Positions 18,237 to 28,266 of a stretch of DNA of 62,039 nt are shown piece by piece. The DNA comes from an uncultured Porphyromonadaceae bacterium (GTDB taxonomy: Bacteria; Bacteroidota; Bacteroidia; Bacteroidales; Muribaculaceae): assembly GCA_947643665.1 (NCBI GenBank), contig CANRWW010000015.1, forward strand, positions 1 to 62,039, given 5' to 3'. The position numbers were made by a program, and so were the translations under genes. Under the pieces are notes generated by a model. It had not been told where the DNA came from, ran no database searches, and was given only the letters and a program-made list of their open reading frames with translations. Every line of letters begins with the position of its first letter. Positions within the stretch are counted from its first letter, which is position 1.

Positions 18237-18655
18237 CACCGGCTTCATCACGGTACACTCAACATCAGGATATCCTGAAAAAGCCCGAAACATATGCCCC
18301 CTGTGGCAAAGCGGCTTATATAGGAAAAGCGCTGAAATTGGAAAACCAGGCTCGGATGACCCCTGCGGCCATGTTGATTTACCCCCTGAGCTAAAATAGC
18401 ACAGGCCCTTTTGTCCAAGATAAAATGCCCCTGTTGACAGAATGTCAGCATGGGTATATATGTATGTATCTTTGAATTCCGTTTTGGCCGACAGGGATAT
18501 AATTCAAAGAAACATGGACACAAAGTTACAATAAATATTCTCCTATGCCACGCATCGGGGATGGGCATAAAAAGCATCAGCAGCGTTTTTGGCATCTACG
18601 AATTTTCATGTGAATTTTCCTGTGGTTGAGGACTTATTTTTTCAAATAATTATGG
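18237..18655. other. intergenic region without a convincing gene
   Basis: About 420 bases between the efflux and gtr operons. A 115-codon minus-strand frame (18248-18595) has no recognisable motif, signal or good codon pattern. A lone -7-like TATCTTTG sits at 18467-18474 on the plus strand without a gene after it. The stretch could hold a decayed gene or an unannotated small RNA; nothing firm is visible. Confidence 0.4.
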
Positions 18656-18685
18656 TTGAAAATAACCAATAATTTTGTAATTTTG
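18656..18685 (+). promoter_or_regulatory. promoter of the gtr-like operon
   Basis: TTG at 18656-18658 and TAATTTTG at 18678-18685 fit the Bacteroidetes consensus, 52 bases before the ATG at 18737. A second TAATTTTG overlaps at 18670-18677. Confidence 0.55.
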
Positions 18686-18736
18686 TGGTATCAAACCTGG
18701 TAAACCACGGATCTTCCAAACACGTAACAATCTAAT

Positions 18737-20484
18737 ATGCAGCAAATTACCCCCCCCCACCATTACAATCTGTAAACATTACAGGAAACTGTATTGAAGG
18801 CAAGGATAAACCACACATTGCCCATAGGCCGCAAAATAAAAGCCGGAAAAATGCAGAAACCATCTTAATCGTTGTCATCTTACTCCTGTCAGCCATATCT
18901 GTTGGACTGCGAAGTTATTTTAGGGAACCGGTCAGCGATGATCTATTATACAGATATATCCTTGACAACAATACCCTTGGCGAAAATGATTATTCCATAG
19001 AAGTAAAATCTTTTTCCGACGCCGTAAAATCACAAGCGGTACAATATTTCCACTCAAACGGACGCGCGCCCATCCATGTATTGGTGCAAATGTTCGCGGG
19101 GCCATGGGGATACACGGCATATTCCTGGTTTATTGGATGTTCGTTTTTACTTGTAGTAATTCTATTCGTAAATTATTCGGCTCCGGGGAAATCAAAGCGC
19201 AGCCCGTTAATATGGCTTGCAGCGACATTCATCTACCTTTATCTGTTTCAAAGCAACAGCCGTAATTGGTATAGTATCTGCGGAGGTATGAATTACCTTT
19301 TCCCTATGATACCTACGCTACTGCTGCTGTCAATATTGCCAATAGTTGACCGTTCCAGACATTTCAACAATCCGTCCGGCTACATCCTGCTGTTATTGCT
19401 TGGCATTGCCACAGGATGGAGCCAGGAATGTTTTTCGCTACCATTGTCAGGCGGTTTGTTTTTCTATCTTTTGTTGAACTACAAGAAAACCCGCGCACGC
19501 ACATGGCTCATCGCGATATCACTTTGGACAGGCACCGCAATCCTGGTCTTTGCTCCTGGTAATTTCGTCAGGCTTGCCAATAGCCCGGGACTGTTGTCAA
19601 GCCTTATCAATGGGGTTAAATTACTTATTGGCACCAGGTTGTTCTGGATATTGGCAGCCGGCGCCTTATGTCTGAGAATATGGAATAAAGCACTTTTCAA
19701 AAACTTCTTGCAACAAAACATATTAGGATTGCTCATACTTGCAGTAGCCTTGGCTTTCGGATTGGTCGCCAATACATTACCACAATCATTCAATGGCATT
19801 TCATTTTATTCAGCCATACTGCTTTTCCGTCTGCTGGCAACGGTATCTGATACGGCCGGAAAGCGCATCCCCGCCATGGCCATAACTGTTGTACTAGCCA
19901 TTCCTATGTTTGTGCACCAGACGAGAATCATTTCCACCAGCAAATATATCAGCCAGGTCAATCACAAGTTTGTAGAAAACTATATGGCATCCTCAGATGG
20001 AGTAATGCTTGTGCCTGAAGTATATATCCCAGCCGATGTAAAACCATTTACAAACAATTGGTTCACCAATCAAGTAAGATGGTGGTTGATGTTCACTCTT
20101 TGTAAACATTACGGAGATGACAGCAAGCCTATAAAATTGTTAAACGCAAAAGATTATTCTGCCTATTCGAATCGGGAAGAATTCATCTTGACGAACAAGC
20201 CATTGGACTGCTGTCAAAACATTTATCAAGGCGACGGATATGTCTGGTTTGACAAAGAAGCCCCACAGGCCGGAGATACAGTGTTTATAAAATATGAACC
20301 GTCAAAAACAGAAGACCGGTTAAAGTTTCTGAGAGGTATAAAGAACCGTATAACAGGTTTCAAAATAAAAGACGAGCAACAGAGAACCGTAGATGAATCA
20401 AATATTATCACTGGCAGAAATGGATTGGTAGGAATCCCTGTAGAAAACCGGCCTATTGAAAATGTATACCTCATCAAACACTGA
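18737..20484 (+). CDS. polytopic gtr-type membrane protein, out of frame at a poly-C tract
   Basis: ATG 18737 is followed by four codons and then nine C (18750-18758). In the frame of that ATG translation stops at TAA 18773. The downstream frame is open without a stop from the tract to 20484 and clearly coding from about 18850: a membrane helix (ILIVVILLLSAISVGL), YFREPVSDDLLYRY, SNGRAPIHVLVQMFAGPW, further helices and a C-terminal soluble part. Ten C would join the two and give 582 residues. The first usable start inside the open frame, TTG 19081, would drop the first helix and conserved loop. The protein looks like a GT-C-like or DUF6056-type polytopic protein and heads an operon with GtrB- and GtrA-like genes, so a role in adding a sugar to a surface glycan is likely. 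Confidence 0.75.
18750..18758 (+). repeat. homopolymeric C9 tract inside the gtr start region
   Basis: Nine consecutive C immediately after the fourth codon of the gtr-like membrane gene. Adding one C (or removing two) restores the frame, so the tract has the position and length expected of a slipped-strand phase-variation switch. A sequencing or assembly length error is the main alternative. Confidence 0.7.
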
Positions 20485-20488
20485 CAAC

Positions 20489-21463
20489 ATGAAGAAAGTA
20501 TCAATCCTCATACCGATGTATAATGAGCAGGAGGTGCTACCCGCCCTGTTCAACAGACTATCAGACTTGATGGACGGCAACCCGTCTTACATGTGGGAGG
20601 TCGTAATGGTAAACGACGGCAGTACCGATGCTACTGCGGCAAAAGCGCTGCAGATGCACAAACGTGACAGCCGATTTCATTTCGTTGATTTGTCCCGTAA
20701 TTACGGGAAAGAAATTGCAATGATGGCGGGATTTGACTTTGTTTCCGGCGACTGCGCTGTGATAATGGATGCGGACCTTCAGCATCCACCGGAGGTGATC
20801 CCGTCAATGATCGCCCAATGGGAAAACGGATATGACGATGTTTACGGACGCCGTATCACTCGCGGAAAAGAACCTTGGTTGAGAAAACGCCTTTCGCTGC
20901 TATACTATACCCTCCTGCAGAAAACGACAAAGATACCCATCCTGGAGAATGTTGGAGATTTCCGTCTCCTGGACCGTTCATGTATTGAAGCCTTGAAAAA
21001 GATCCGCGAAACACACAGATATACCAAAGGACTTTTCTGTTATATAGGCTTCAAAAAGACTGATGTGCCGTTTGAGCAGGCAGACCGGGAGGCGGGTCAG
21101 ACAAAATGGAACTTCCTCAAACTCCTTGGACTGGCAATTGAAGGCATCACATCCTACACCACAGTGCCATTGCGCCTTGCCACCGTAGCCGGATTCGCAG
21201 TATCCATATGCGCATTGATGTATCTTATCTACATATTTGTCAAAACATTGATTGTCGGAGAGAACGTTGCCGGATTTCCCACGCTTATGGTGACCATACT
21301 GTTTCTGGGAGGTCTTACGTTGCTGACATTGGGCATTATGGGCGAATATATCGGACGTATTTTCAATGAGACGAAGCAACGTCCAGTATATTTTGTAAGG
21401 GAAGTGGATGGAAACCGCTATTGCCAGAAAGAAAAAGATGAAAGCCAAAAATCTGATTCATGA
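20489..21463 (+). CDS. GtrB/DPM1-like family 2 glycosyltransferase
   Basis: From ATG 20489 the product is 324 residues. It starts with the GT2 fold (VSILIPMYNEQEVLPALFNR, VNDGSTDATA), has the DxD-type motif VIMDADLQHPPEV and the block VGDFRLLDRSCIEAL. It ends with two membrane helices (about residues 225-300), as in polyprenyl-phosphate glucosyl- or mannosyltransferases of the GtrB/ArnC/DPM1 group. It would charge undecaprenyl phosphate with a sugar. The start was chosen four bases after the preceding stop; the frame is open further upstream to 20456. Confidence 0.9.
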   Translation: MKKVSILIPMYNEQEVLPALFNRLSDLMDGNPSYMWEVVMVNDGSTDATAAKALQMHKRDSRFHFVDLSRNYGKEIAMMAGFDFVSGDCAVIMDADLQHPPEVIPSMIAQWENGYDDVYGRRITRGKEPWLRKRLSLLYYTLLQKTTKIPILENVGDFRLLDRSCIEALKKIRETHRYTKGLFCYIGFKKTDVPFEQADREAGQTKWNFLKLLGLAIEGITSYTTVPLRLATVAGFAVSICALMYLIYIFVKTLIVGENVAGFPTLMVTILFLGGLTLLTLGIMGEYIGRIFNETKQRPVYFVREVDGNRYCQKEKDESQKSDS

Positions 21464-21971
21464 AATAGTCCACAGCGACAACGTAGCGTTCACGTTCATG
21501 CGTTCTGCTATGGCAAGCCTTGCTTCAGCCATAGCAGATCTTGGTTCGCGCATTCTGTTCTATTCGCTCATCCTTACCTCCATGCAAGAATTTTACCGCT
21601 CCAACCTTGCAGTTGCCATTGGAGCTGTAATCGGTGGAGTGGTTAATTGTTGCGTCAACTACAAGTTCACATTCCATGCCTCCGGGCAGGATATCAAGGC
21701 CGTAGCCATCAAATTCATGATTGTGTGGGGTGGAAACCTATTGCTCAATATGTACGGCACTACCTATCTTGCCCGCCCGCTAAGCCGTTGGCAGCTATTG
21801 CTTGATCTCGGTTTTACTGACAATGGCATTTTTGCCGTAGCCACCTTTATTGTAGCCGGCATCGTAAGCATTTTCTGGAATTTCCTTATGCAACGCCATT
21901 TCGTGTACCAAAGAAATATTTTTGATACAGTATTAGACCGTTGGCTAAAACAAGGCAATGTAACAAAATAA
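21408..21971 (+). CDS. GtrA-like membrane protein
   Basis: The 187-residue product has four predicted membrane helices and the GtrA-family pattern (FTFMRSAMASLASAIADLGS, GAVIGGVVNCCVNYKFTF, IVSIFWNFLMQRHFVY). GtrA proteins are thought to flip polyprenyl-phosphate sugars made by GtrB. The start overlaps the GT2 gene by 56 bases if 21408 is used; ATG 21438 is an alternative and shortens the overlap. With its two neighbours it completes a three-gene gtr set. Confidence 0.85.
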   Translation: METAIARKKKMKAKNLIHEIVHSDNVAFTFMRSAMASLASAIADLGSRILFYSLILTSMQEFYRSNLAVAIGAVIGGVVNCCVNYKFTFHASGQDIKAVAIKFMIVWGGNLLLNMYGTTYLARPLSRWQLLLDLGFTDNGIFAVATFIVAGIVSIFWNFLMQRHFVYQRNIFDTVLDRWLKQGNVTK

Positions 21972-22014
21972 CAAGGCGGCGCTGTGAGCCGGCATTATTC
22001 GGGATGGTTCAGGC

Positions 22015-25000
22015 TCAAGGCTTCCGCACAATCCCTGAGGTCCGGCGACCGTCAATGCCGATCGTGATGGGAGTGCTGAAATTCACCACACGCACAAATC
22101 CGCTTTCGTATTCGGCCGGTTGCGCATCAAGAAATTCCTGATCTATATAATCGTCTCTCCCAAACGGATTTACCGTAAAATAACCGACACCGAAAGATGT
22201 AAGGTTCTGGAAAAAATGCGTTCCCTGGCTAGGCTCTATCCTGTAGTTGTTCAGCGCAGTCTCTACAATAAGCCTTGCCGAGGAAATATCCGCCCAACGC
22301 ACAGGAATCCCCAGGGCGTCGTCACTAGAGCCCCACCTGCCTGGGCCTATAAGTATATATCCCTCCCCACGGTCGGCCATACGCTTGTTAATATCGGCTA
22401 TTTCAGCTGCTATGGCCCTGTTGTTGAACGAACAGAATGTATCCGGACGCACATAGACAATGCGTGTTATATTGTCTGTCGTGCCGTGTCCCAGGGCGGT
22501 ATTGCTCCGCAATATCAGCTCTTTGTCCGGAAGCGACATCAGTTCTTCGTCCACATCTTCTTTCCGGTCAATTATAGGACGTATCTGAAGCCAGTAAATA
22601 CGTCCCTTCTGCCCCCCTTCGCTCTCTATGTTTCCGGCAAACTCTATCTCTACCGGCCGTTGCATAGCATGCTGTCCCTCAGTAAGCATCAGGTTCACAG
22701 CTTCAGCCATAGGGAAAGCCTTGTCGCGCAATATATTGGAAAAAGTCACGACCTTGCGTCCACGCCCCTCCGAACTGTCACGTATCATCTGGTCGTTCGG
22801 ATCATAAGTGGAAACCATAAGACGCAAAGCATCGGTATCTTTGAAATCCTGCACATTGGCACGGGTGAGATTGAAACTGTCATCAACCTTGAAATTACCA
22901 TCCACCTCATTGAGATTCAGGCAATACAGTTCACGCTGGGTATCACGCAAAGCCAGATCAAGGGTGGAAGTCTGCAATACTTTGTCGGGATGGCGCGGTG
23001 AAAAACGTAGAGCACGGCCACCATCAACTATATACTTGCCAAGCCCGATGGCCACCTCTGCCACCCCCTCCTCAGGAAGTTCATCGTTCAGAGGATAGTA
23101 ATTAAGCGAACGACCCACCCCTGCAAATGAAGGGAAATAATACCCGTCGTATTCCTTTCCTACCACCTCCTGTATTATGACAGCCATTTTCTCCTGGTCG
23201 ATCACATTTGATGTTGCTGTCATATAAGCCTTGCTTTCAGCATAAAACACCGATGCATATACACCTTTTATGGCATCGGTCAAGAGCTTACGCATATTCT
23301 CCGCGTCATTGACACGCGGTATCATATAAGTGGAGTACACTCCTGCGAACGGTTGGTAATGCGAATCCTCCAATATGCTGGAGCTGCGCACTGCCAGCGG
23401 ACGGTTCACGACCTCGGTCAACGCCAGCAGGTCGTCGCGCACCCTTTCAGGCAACCGCCCTTTGAGAAAAGCCGACAGTATCTCTTCGTCTGAAGCATTA
23501 CTCAAAGCCAGAGGATAGAGATCGTTATCTGTCATAAATTCGTCAAAAATATCAGTGCAGAGCACTACCGTACGGGGTATTGTAATAGTAACCCCTTGGA
23601 AATTATCGCATTCAGGATGTTTTTTTATGATAGAATCAATAAATGCCAGACCACGTCCCTTACCCCCTAAAGACCCCTGGCCGATTCTTGCGAAATTGGA
23701 ATAATAGTCAAAACGGTCCTTTCGGAATACCGCCACCACTCCACGGTTCTTCATCTTACGGTACTTTACAATAAGGTCGAAGAACAAGCGCTTGACCGCA
23801 GGAGCCTCCTCAATGGAGTTGATCCGATGCCACTTTATGACATCAGCTATCGGGAACATGGCACGTGAATAAAGCCAGCGCGATATGTCATTGCGACGCG
23901 CATGGTACAACAACGATGCTGACGGTATGTCAAACATACGTTTCTGAAGCTCGTTGACAGACGACACACGCATTATCTCCTTACCGGTTTCAGGATCAAG
24001 GAAACGGAAATCGCCGAAACCGAAACATTTCATTATCGCCTGCCCGAGATCCACCGGCAGTTTCTTGGAGGTCTTGTCAAGAAACACCCCGTCGAAACTT
24101 CCCACATGGTTACGGTTATCGCTTTCGGTAGATTCCACAATAATGGGAAGGTAAGGATCTTTCGAACGCAGATATTCGGCAAATTTAAGTCCTGCACGCG
24201 GATCTTTCACTCCCTCACGCATAAAACTTACGTCGGTAATCACTCCAAGCATCTTGTCAGAAAACTTTTCATAAAGAGCCATTGCCTCTTCGTAATCACG
24301 CGCAAGTATTACTTTGGGGCGTCCGCGCATGCGGAGCATCTTCTCATGCTCATTAAGCGCCTCAGTGGAAAATATCACGCTCTGCTTGAGAAGGAATTTG
24401 TAAAGATGGGGAAGTATGGAAGAATAGAACCGCACCGAATCCTCCACCATCAGGATCATCTGCACACCCACACCGAGCACATCATTGTCAGCGTTCATCT
24501 TATCCTCCAGCAACTTGATTATGGCCAGAAGAAGATCCACATTGCCAAGCCACGAAAACACATAGTCAACCCCGCTGAGATCCTCAGAAGCGATGCGCCT
24601 TGATACTTCCTTTGAAAAAGGCGTAAGCACTACCACAGGAACCCTCGGATGTGCCTCCTTCAATGTTTTCGCCGTGATGAAAGTATCGCTGATATCCATG
24701 CCAGGCATAGCGATGACAAGGTCGAAATGTTTCTGCGACATCGCCTCAAGCGCCTCGCTTATATGCGAGACTCTGGTAATACGCGGAGGAGAGGAGAGAT
24801 TGAGAGCCACATACTCGTTATACAACTGCTCTTCAACGCGCCCGTCCTCCTCCATCATAAAGGCATCATATGGAGCCGCAACAAGAAGCACATTGAAAAT
24901 GCGACGTTGCATCAGGTTCTGAAACGCCGTATCTTTCAGATAAAGCTGGCTAAGCGATTCTTCATTCATTGCACTTTGCTGAAATCTTAAGTTTCCCATC

Positions 25001-25023
25001 CTTTCCCCACCCATTAATTGCAT
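22015..25023 (-). CDS. receiver-like domains fused to PEP-synthase N-terminal domain
   Basis: The 1002-residue product has two receiver-like domains (about residues 40-175, FNVLLVAAPYDAF to LVIAMPGMDISDT; and 190-330, MILMVEDSVRFYSSILPHL to GVITDVSFMREG). These are followed by a PEP/pyruvate-binding domain of the PPDK N-terminal family (ARIGQGSLGGKGRGLAF; PLAVRSSSILEDS; GRWGSSDDALGI near the C-terminus). The phosphohistidine swivel and the PEP-binding barrel of true PEP synthase are not visible, so annotation as PEP synthase would mislead. Alternative starts lie at 24999 and 24969. It is convergent with the gtr operon. Confidence 0.8.
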   Translation of the reverse strand: MQLMGGERMGNLRFQQSAMNEESLSQLYLKDTAFQNLMQRRIFNVLLVAAPYDAFMMEEDGRVEEQLYNEYVALNLSSPPRITRVSHISEALEAMSQKHFDLVIAMPGMDISDTFITAKTLKEAHPRVPVVVLTPFSKEVSRRIASEDLSGVDYVFSWLGNVDLLLAIIKLLEDKMNADNDVLGVGVQMILMVEDSVRFYSSILPHLYKFLLKQSVIFSTEALNEHEKMLRMRGRPKVILARDYEEAMALYEKFSDKMLGVITDVSFMREGVKDPRAGLKFAEYLRSKDPYLPIIVESTESDNRNHVGSFDGVFLDKTSKKLPVDLGQAIMKCFGFGDFRFLDPETGKEIMRVSSVNELQKRMFDIPSASLLYHARRNDISRWLYSRAMFPIADVIKWHRINSIEEAPAVKRLFFDLIVKYRKMKNRGVVAVFRKDRFDYYSNFARIGQGSLGGKGRGLAFIDSIIKKHPECDNFQGVTITIPRTVVLCTDIFDEFMTDNDLYPLALSNASDEEILSAFLKGRLPERVRDDLLALTEVVNRPLAVRSSSILEDSHYQPFAGVYSTYMIPRVNDAENMRKLLTDAIKGVYASVFYAESKAYMTATSNVIDQEKMAVIIQEVVGKEYDGYYFPSFAGVGRSLNYYPLNDELPEEGVAEVAIGLGKYIVDGGRALRFSPRHPDKVLQTSTLDLALRDTQRELYCLNLNEVDGNFKVDDSFNLTRANVQDFKDTDALRLMVSTYDPNDQMIRDSSEGRGRKVVTFSNILRDKAFPMAEAVNLMLTEGQHAMQRPVEIEFAGNIESEGGQKGRIYWLQIRPIIDRKEDVDEELMSLPDKELILRSNTALGHGTTDNITRIVYVRPDTFCSFNNRAIAAEIADINKRMADRGEGYILIGPGRWGSSDDALGIPVRWADISSARLIVETALNNYRIEPSQGTHFFQNLTSFGVGYFTVNPFGRDDYIDQEFLDAQPAEYESGFVRVVNFSTPITIGIDGRRTSGIVRKP

Positions 25024-25057
25024 ATATCGGAACAGTTGCTGCCCGAAAGATTTCCGG

Positions 25058-25702
25058 TCACACAGCTTTCAGGCCATTTATAGCCTCTAGCGGGTCTGCC
25101 GCCTTGAAGACATAGCTGCCGGCAACGACTATATCAGCTCCTGCCTCAGCGAGAAGAGGCGCGGTATCAGCGTTCACACCACCATCCACTTCAATTTCGG
25201 CATGCGATCCGGCACGGGCTATCAACTCGCGCAACCTGCGTATCTTTTCAATCGTATTGCCTATGAACTTCTGACCGCCGAAACCTGGATTTACAGACAT
25301 CAGAAGCACCATATCAAGATCAGATATGATATCCTCCAGCATACACACCGGGGTGGAAGGGTTGAGCGTGACAGCTGCTTTCATACCCTCTTTTTTTATG
25401 GCCTCCACAGTGCGGTGCAGATGCACACATGCCTCCTGGTGCACATTCATTATGGCAGCCCCGCAATCGCGCACCTGCGTGATATATTTCTGCGGCTCAA
25501 CAATCATAAGATGCACGTCCAGCGGCTTTTGCGCCACCTTGCACACAGCTTCTATAACAGGGAAGCCAAATGAGATATTAGGCACGAACACTCCATCCAT
25601 CACATCAAGGTGGATCATATCGGCACTGCTCCGGTTCAGCATTTCCACATCACGGGCTATATTGCCGAAATCGGCAGACAACAACGATGGCGAGACTTTC
25701 AT
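25058..25702 (-). CDS. rpe: ribulose-phosphate 3-epimerase
   Basis: The 214-residue TIM-barrel protein interconverts ribulose 5-phosphate and xylulose 5-phosphate in the pentose phosphate pathway. Recognised by PSLLSADFGNI, the metal-binding HLDVMDGVFVPN, DVHLMI, MSVNPGFGGQKF and EVDGGVN. Length is normal for the family (about 215-225). It lies 13 bases downstream of the DedA gene on the same strand. Confidence 0.95.
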   Translation of the reverse strand: MKVSPSLLSADFGNIARDVEMLNRSSADMIHLDVMDGVFVPNISFGFPVIEAVCKVAQKPLDVHLMIVEPQKYITQVRDCGAAIMNVHQEACVHLHRTVEAIKKEGMKAAVTLNPSTPVCMLEDIISDLDMVLLMSVNPGFGGQKFIGNTIEKIRRLRELIARAGSHAEIEVDGGVNADTAPLLAEAGADIVVAGSYVFKAADPLEAINGLKAV

Positions 25703-25715
25703 ATCTGCGACTGAT

Positions 25716-26417
25716 TTATTTTTTACGTTTACTTACTACATTCCATGCGATGTATCCGATACAACATACCAGCAAAATTATGCCCGCAACAGTCAGATAC
25801 CCGTTGTACTCTTCTACTTTGGCATACAACTGACTGATATCGATAGTCTTTCCGAGCCAGTAGCCAAGAGCGGCAAGCACGCAATTCCATACCATAGCAC
25901 CCAGGCCGGTAAACACTACGAATTTAACTATATTCATACGTGCCAGCCCCGCCGGAATGGATATAAGCTGGCGTACGGCAGGGATAAGACGCCCTATGAA
26001 GGTTGAGGCAGCACCATGCTCGTCAAAATAGCGTTCGGCTTTCTCCACCTTTTCCTGATCAATCAGGCACGCATGGCCGAACTTGCTGTTGGCAAAGGCA
26101 TACACTATCGGACGGCCGACCCATACTGACAGATAATAATTTATCAACGCCCCGACAATTGCTCCGGCTGTGGCCACAAGCACAATCAGAAACACATTCA
26201 TATCAGGTATCGCGATAGTCTCACCCTGGTATGTGAGTTGACGCGACGTCTGGGCTGCAAGGAATGCAGCCGGCGGCACCACCACTTCCGACGGAAACGG
26301 AAGAAACGAACTCTCTATCACCATAAAAAGGAAAACCAGCCAATATCCTGCATTCTCCATGAAAAGCTGAAGGAGATACTGTGCACTGGCATAGTCGGAA
26401 ATAGCACATTCAATCAT
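25716..26417 (-). CDS. DedA-family membrane protein
   Basis: The 233-residue polytopic protein has family motifs VIESSFLPFPSEVVVPPAAFLA and FIGRLIPAVRQLISIPAGLARM, including the conserved Arg and Gly residues of the DedA/SNARE-associated domain. DedA proteins act in lipid carrier recycling (for example undecaprenyl phosphate) and proton-dependent envelope homeostasis. It is probably co-transcribed with rpe. Confidence 0.9.
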   Translation of the reverse strand: MIECAISDYASAQYLLQLFMENAGYWLVFLFMVIESSFLPFPSEVVVPPAAFLAAQTSRQLTYQGETIAIPDMNVFLIVLVATAGAIVGALINYYLSVWVGRPIVYAFANSKFGHACLIDQEKVEKAERYFDEHGAASTFIGRLIPAVRQLISIPAGLARMNIVKFVVFTGLGAMVWNCVLAALGYWLGKTIDISQLYAKVEEYNGYLTVAGIILLVCCIGYIAWNVVSKRKK

Positions 26418-26643
26418 AAGTAAACAGTTGAATTATATAGACAATTATATTAATCAATAAATGGACTGTCATTAAACAAACACAAATACCGTTCTGTTTC
26501 CACTCCCCCACTCTATCCACCACAAAATTACGCATTTTCCCACAACCTTCAAAAAAGCAATAACCAAACCAATCTCCAATTAAAAATACGATTATATCTC
26601 AGTGAGAAACAGACTGGCACCATCATCGGCGTGAAGCAACGTA

Positions 26644-27234
26644 TTATAACAGTCCAACATGCCGGAACATCGCGGCATAATACTCTGCCTTTTTTTCAAG
26701 CGCCAGAGGATAAGCGCGTGATGTGGAAGGCATACGCCATATCTCCAGACAGTCTGGGGCAGTCACCATATCGCCCATTTTCGGAACCGACGTACCCGTG
26801 ATGGAAGCTATAACACCGGCTGCTTTCTCACCGGTTGTTGCCACGGAATGGCAATCCGGCATTTGTGCCAAAAGATCATGCAACGGCACCGGCTCCAATA
26901 TTTCCAGAAACTTGTCGGATGCATTCCCTTTAAGCCGTCGCACCTTACGCGCGGTATCTGACAGGGCTATATGTTTTTCAGCCATAAGCCTCTTTATGGC
27001 ATCCGGATCAAACTTTTTTGCCTGGCGGTCATATAGCGCATATCTGTCACCCAAAAAGATATGCCCCATCACAAACCAGAAATCGTTCGTACGGTTAGGA
27101 TAATAAAAATCCATGCTCCACCGGTGGTTACCGGGGGGAAATGTCCCCATAATCAATATTTTTGCCCCCGTTGGAATAAAAGGTTCCCATGGATGGCATT
27201 CTACAGGCAAATATTCAGAACTATCAGATTCCAT
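26644..27234 (-). CDS. uracil-DNA glycosylase superfamily protein
   Basis: The 196-residue product has the UDG-superfamily opening AKILIMGTFPPG, the region FYYPNRTNDFWFVMG, a middle block TVRSRL-type basic stretch, and the motif MPSTSRAYPLALEKKAEYY near the end, matching the mismatch/deoxyinosine-type DNA glycosylase branch. It likely removes damaged or mispaired bases. The substrate cannot be assigned. The flanking 226 bases (26418-26643) show no gene. Confidence 0.8.
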   Translation of the reverse strand: MESDSSEYLPVECHPWEPFIPTGAKILIMGTFPPGNHRWSMDFYYPNRTNDFWFVMGHIFLGDRYALYDRQAKKFDPDAIKRLMAEKHIALSDTARKVRRLKGNASDKFLEILEPVPLHDLLAQMPDCHSVATTGEKAAGVIASITGTSVPKMGDMVTAPDCLEIWRMPSTSRAYPLALEKKAEYYAAMFRHVGLL

Positions 27235-27353
27235 TAAACAAAAGGAGGTTTAAATACTTAAATATAAATCCGGCAATATATGCTCTAGTATAAATAACGT
27301 TTTAACTTACCAAAATGCTTTAGTATGGCATATGGCTGGCATCTGTAATTAAC

Positions 27354-27389
27354 AAAAATAGAGGCAACGATTATGTCACCTCTATTTTT
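27354..27389 (-). terminator. terminator after efp
   Basis: Inverted repeat AAAAATAGAGG (27354-27364) and CCTCTATTTTT (27379-27389), 34 bases past the efp stop. The AT-rich outer stem gives a T-run on both strands. Confidence 0.75.
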
Positions 27390-27422
27390 TATGTCCATGA
27401 TGTAGCAATCAATGCATCTTAA

Positions 27423-27986
27423 TTACTTCACACGCTCAAGGTAGTTTCCCGTACGGGTATCCACACGCACCTTATCACCTATATTGCAGAAGAGAGGCAC
27501 ACGTATTTCAGCGCCGGTCTCAACTGTCGCAGGTTTAAGTGTGTTAGTAGCCGTATCGCCTTTGATGCCTGGCTCTGTGTACTGAATCTCAAGCACCACG
27601 TTGGCGGGAAGTTCGCAGGTAAGAACTGTCTCTGAAGCCGCATGCACCATAGCCTCAACTATATCACCGTCTTTCAGGAAAGCGACACCCTCAATGCTTT
27701 CGCCTGGAAGTACGATTTCTTCCCATGTCTCTGTATGAAGGAAGTGATACCCCATCTCGTCTTTGTAAGAATACTGATAGGGGCGGCGCTCTATACGCAC
27801 CTCGCTAACTTTGACACCGGAGTTCCAGGTCTTGTCCAGAATACGTCCGGTTTTGACATTGCGGAGTTTTGTACGCACGAAAGCCGGCCCTTTGCCAGGC
27901 TTTACATGCAGGAATTCAACGATAAAGAAATAATTGCCGTCGATGTCGAGGCACATGCCGTTCTTAAAATCTGCGGTCGTTGCCAT
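27423..27986 (-). CDS. efp: elongation factor P
   Basis: The 187-residue product has the three OB-fold-like EF-P domains: KOW-like N-domain with the loop [17 protein letters not shown], a middle domain, and a C-terminal domain with [16 protein letters not shown] relieves ribosome stalling at proline runs. The tip lysine of the loop (KPGKG) is present. Length is standard. Confidence 0.95.
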   Translation of the reverse strand: MATTADFKNGMCLDIDGNYFFIVEFLHVKPGKGPAFVRTKLRNVKTGRILDKTWNSGVKVSEVRIERRPYQYSYKDEMGYHFLHTETWEEIVLPGESIEGVAFLKDGDIVEAMVHAASETVLTCELPANVVLEIQYTEPGIKGDTATNTLKPATVETGAEIRVPLFCNIGDKVRVDTRTGNYLERVK

Positions 27987-28190
27987 AGTTTCTTTCTATC
28001 TTGTTATATATTATAATGCGCTATAAATCTCTTAGTTACACTGCGATCAAGTAAAATCAGCGAACTGTTTTTCATTTTTAACGTGCAAATTTAATGTTTT
28101 TTCGGCGTTTCCCCAAATTTACAACCCAGGCTTTCTAAAAACCGTATGAAAAAAGCATATGCAGAGACTGCGGATACCGGAGGAAATTTG

Positions 28191-28198
28191 TATCTTTG
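28191..28198 (+). promoter_or_regulatory. -7 box of the ftsK promoter
   Basis: TATCTTTG at 28191-28198, 69 bases before ATG 28267; no clear TTG at the matching -33 position. Confidence 0.5.
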
Positions 28199-28266
28199 CC
28201 TGATAATATGCACTCACATGGGTCAACCAATGGTACAATTCATTTCCTCCACGCCAAATCAGCAAA

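Noticed and set aside
18248-18595. 115-codon minus-strand open frame in the gap
   Set aside because: No signal peptide, motif or plausible promoter, and cysteine-rich random-looking composition; kept only as an unexplained gap.
22120-23001. 293-codon plus-strand open frame
   Set aside because: It lies antisense within the receiver/PEP-synthase-like gene, which has clear motifs throughout; the antisense product has poor composition and no motif.
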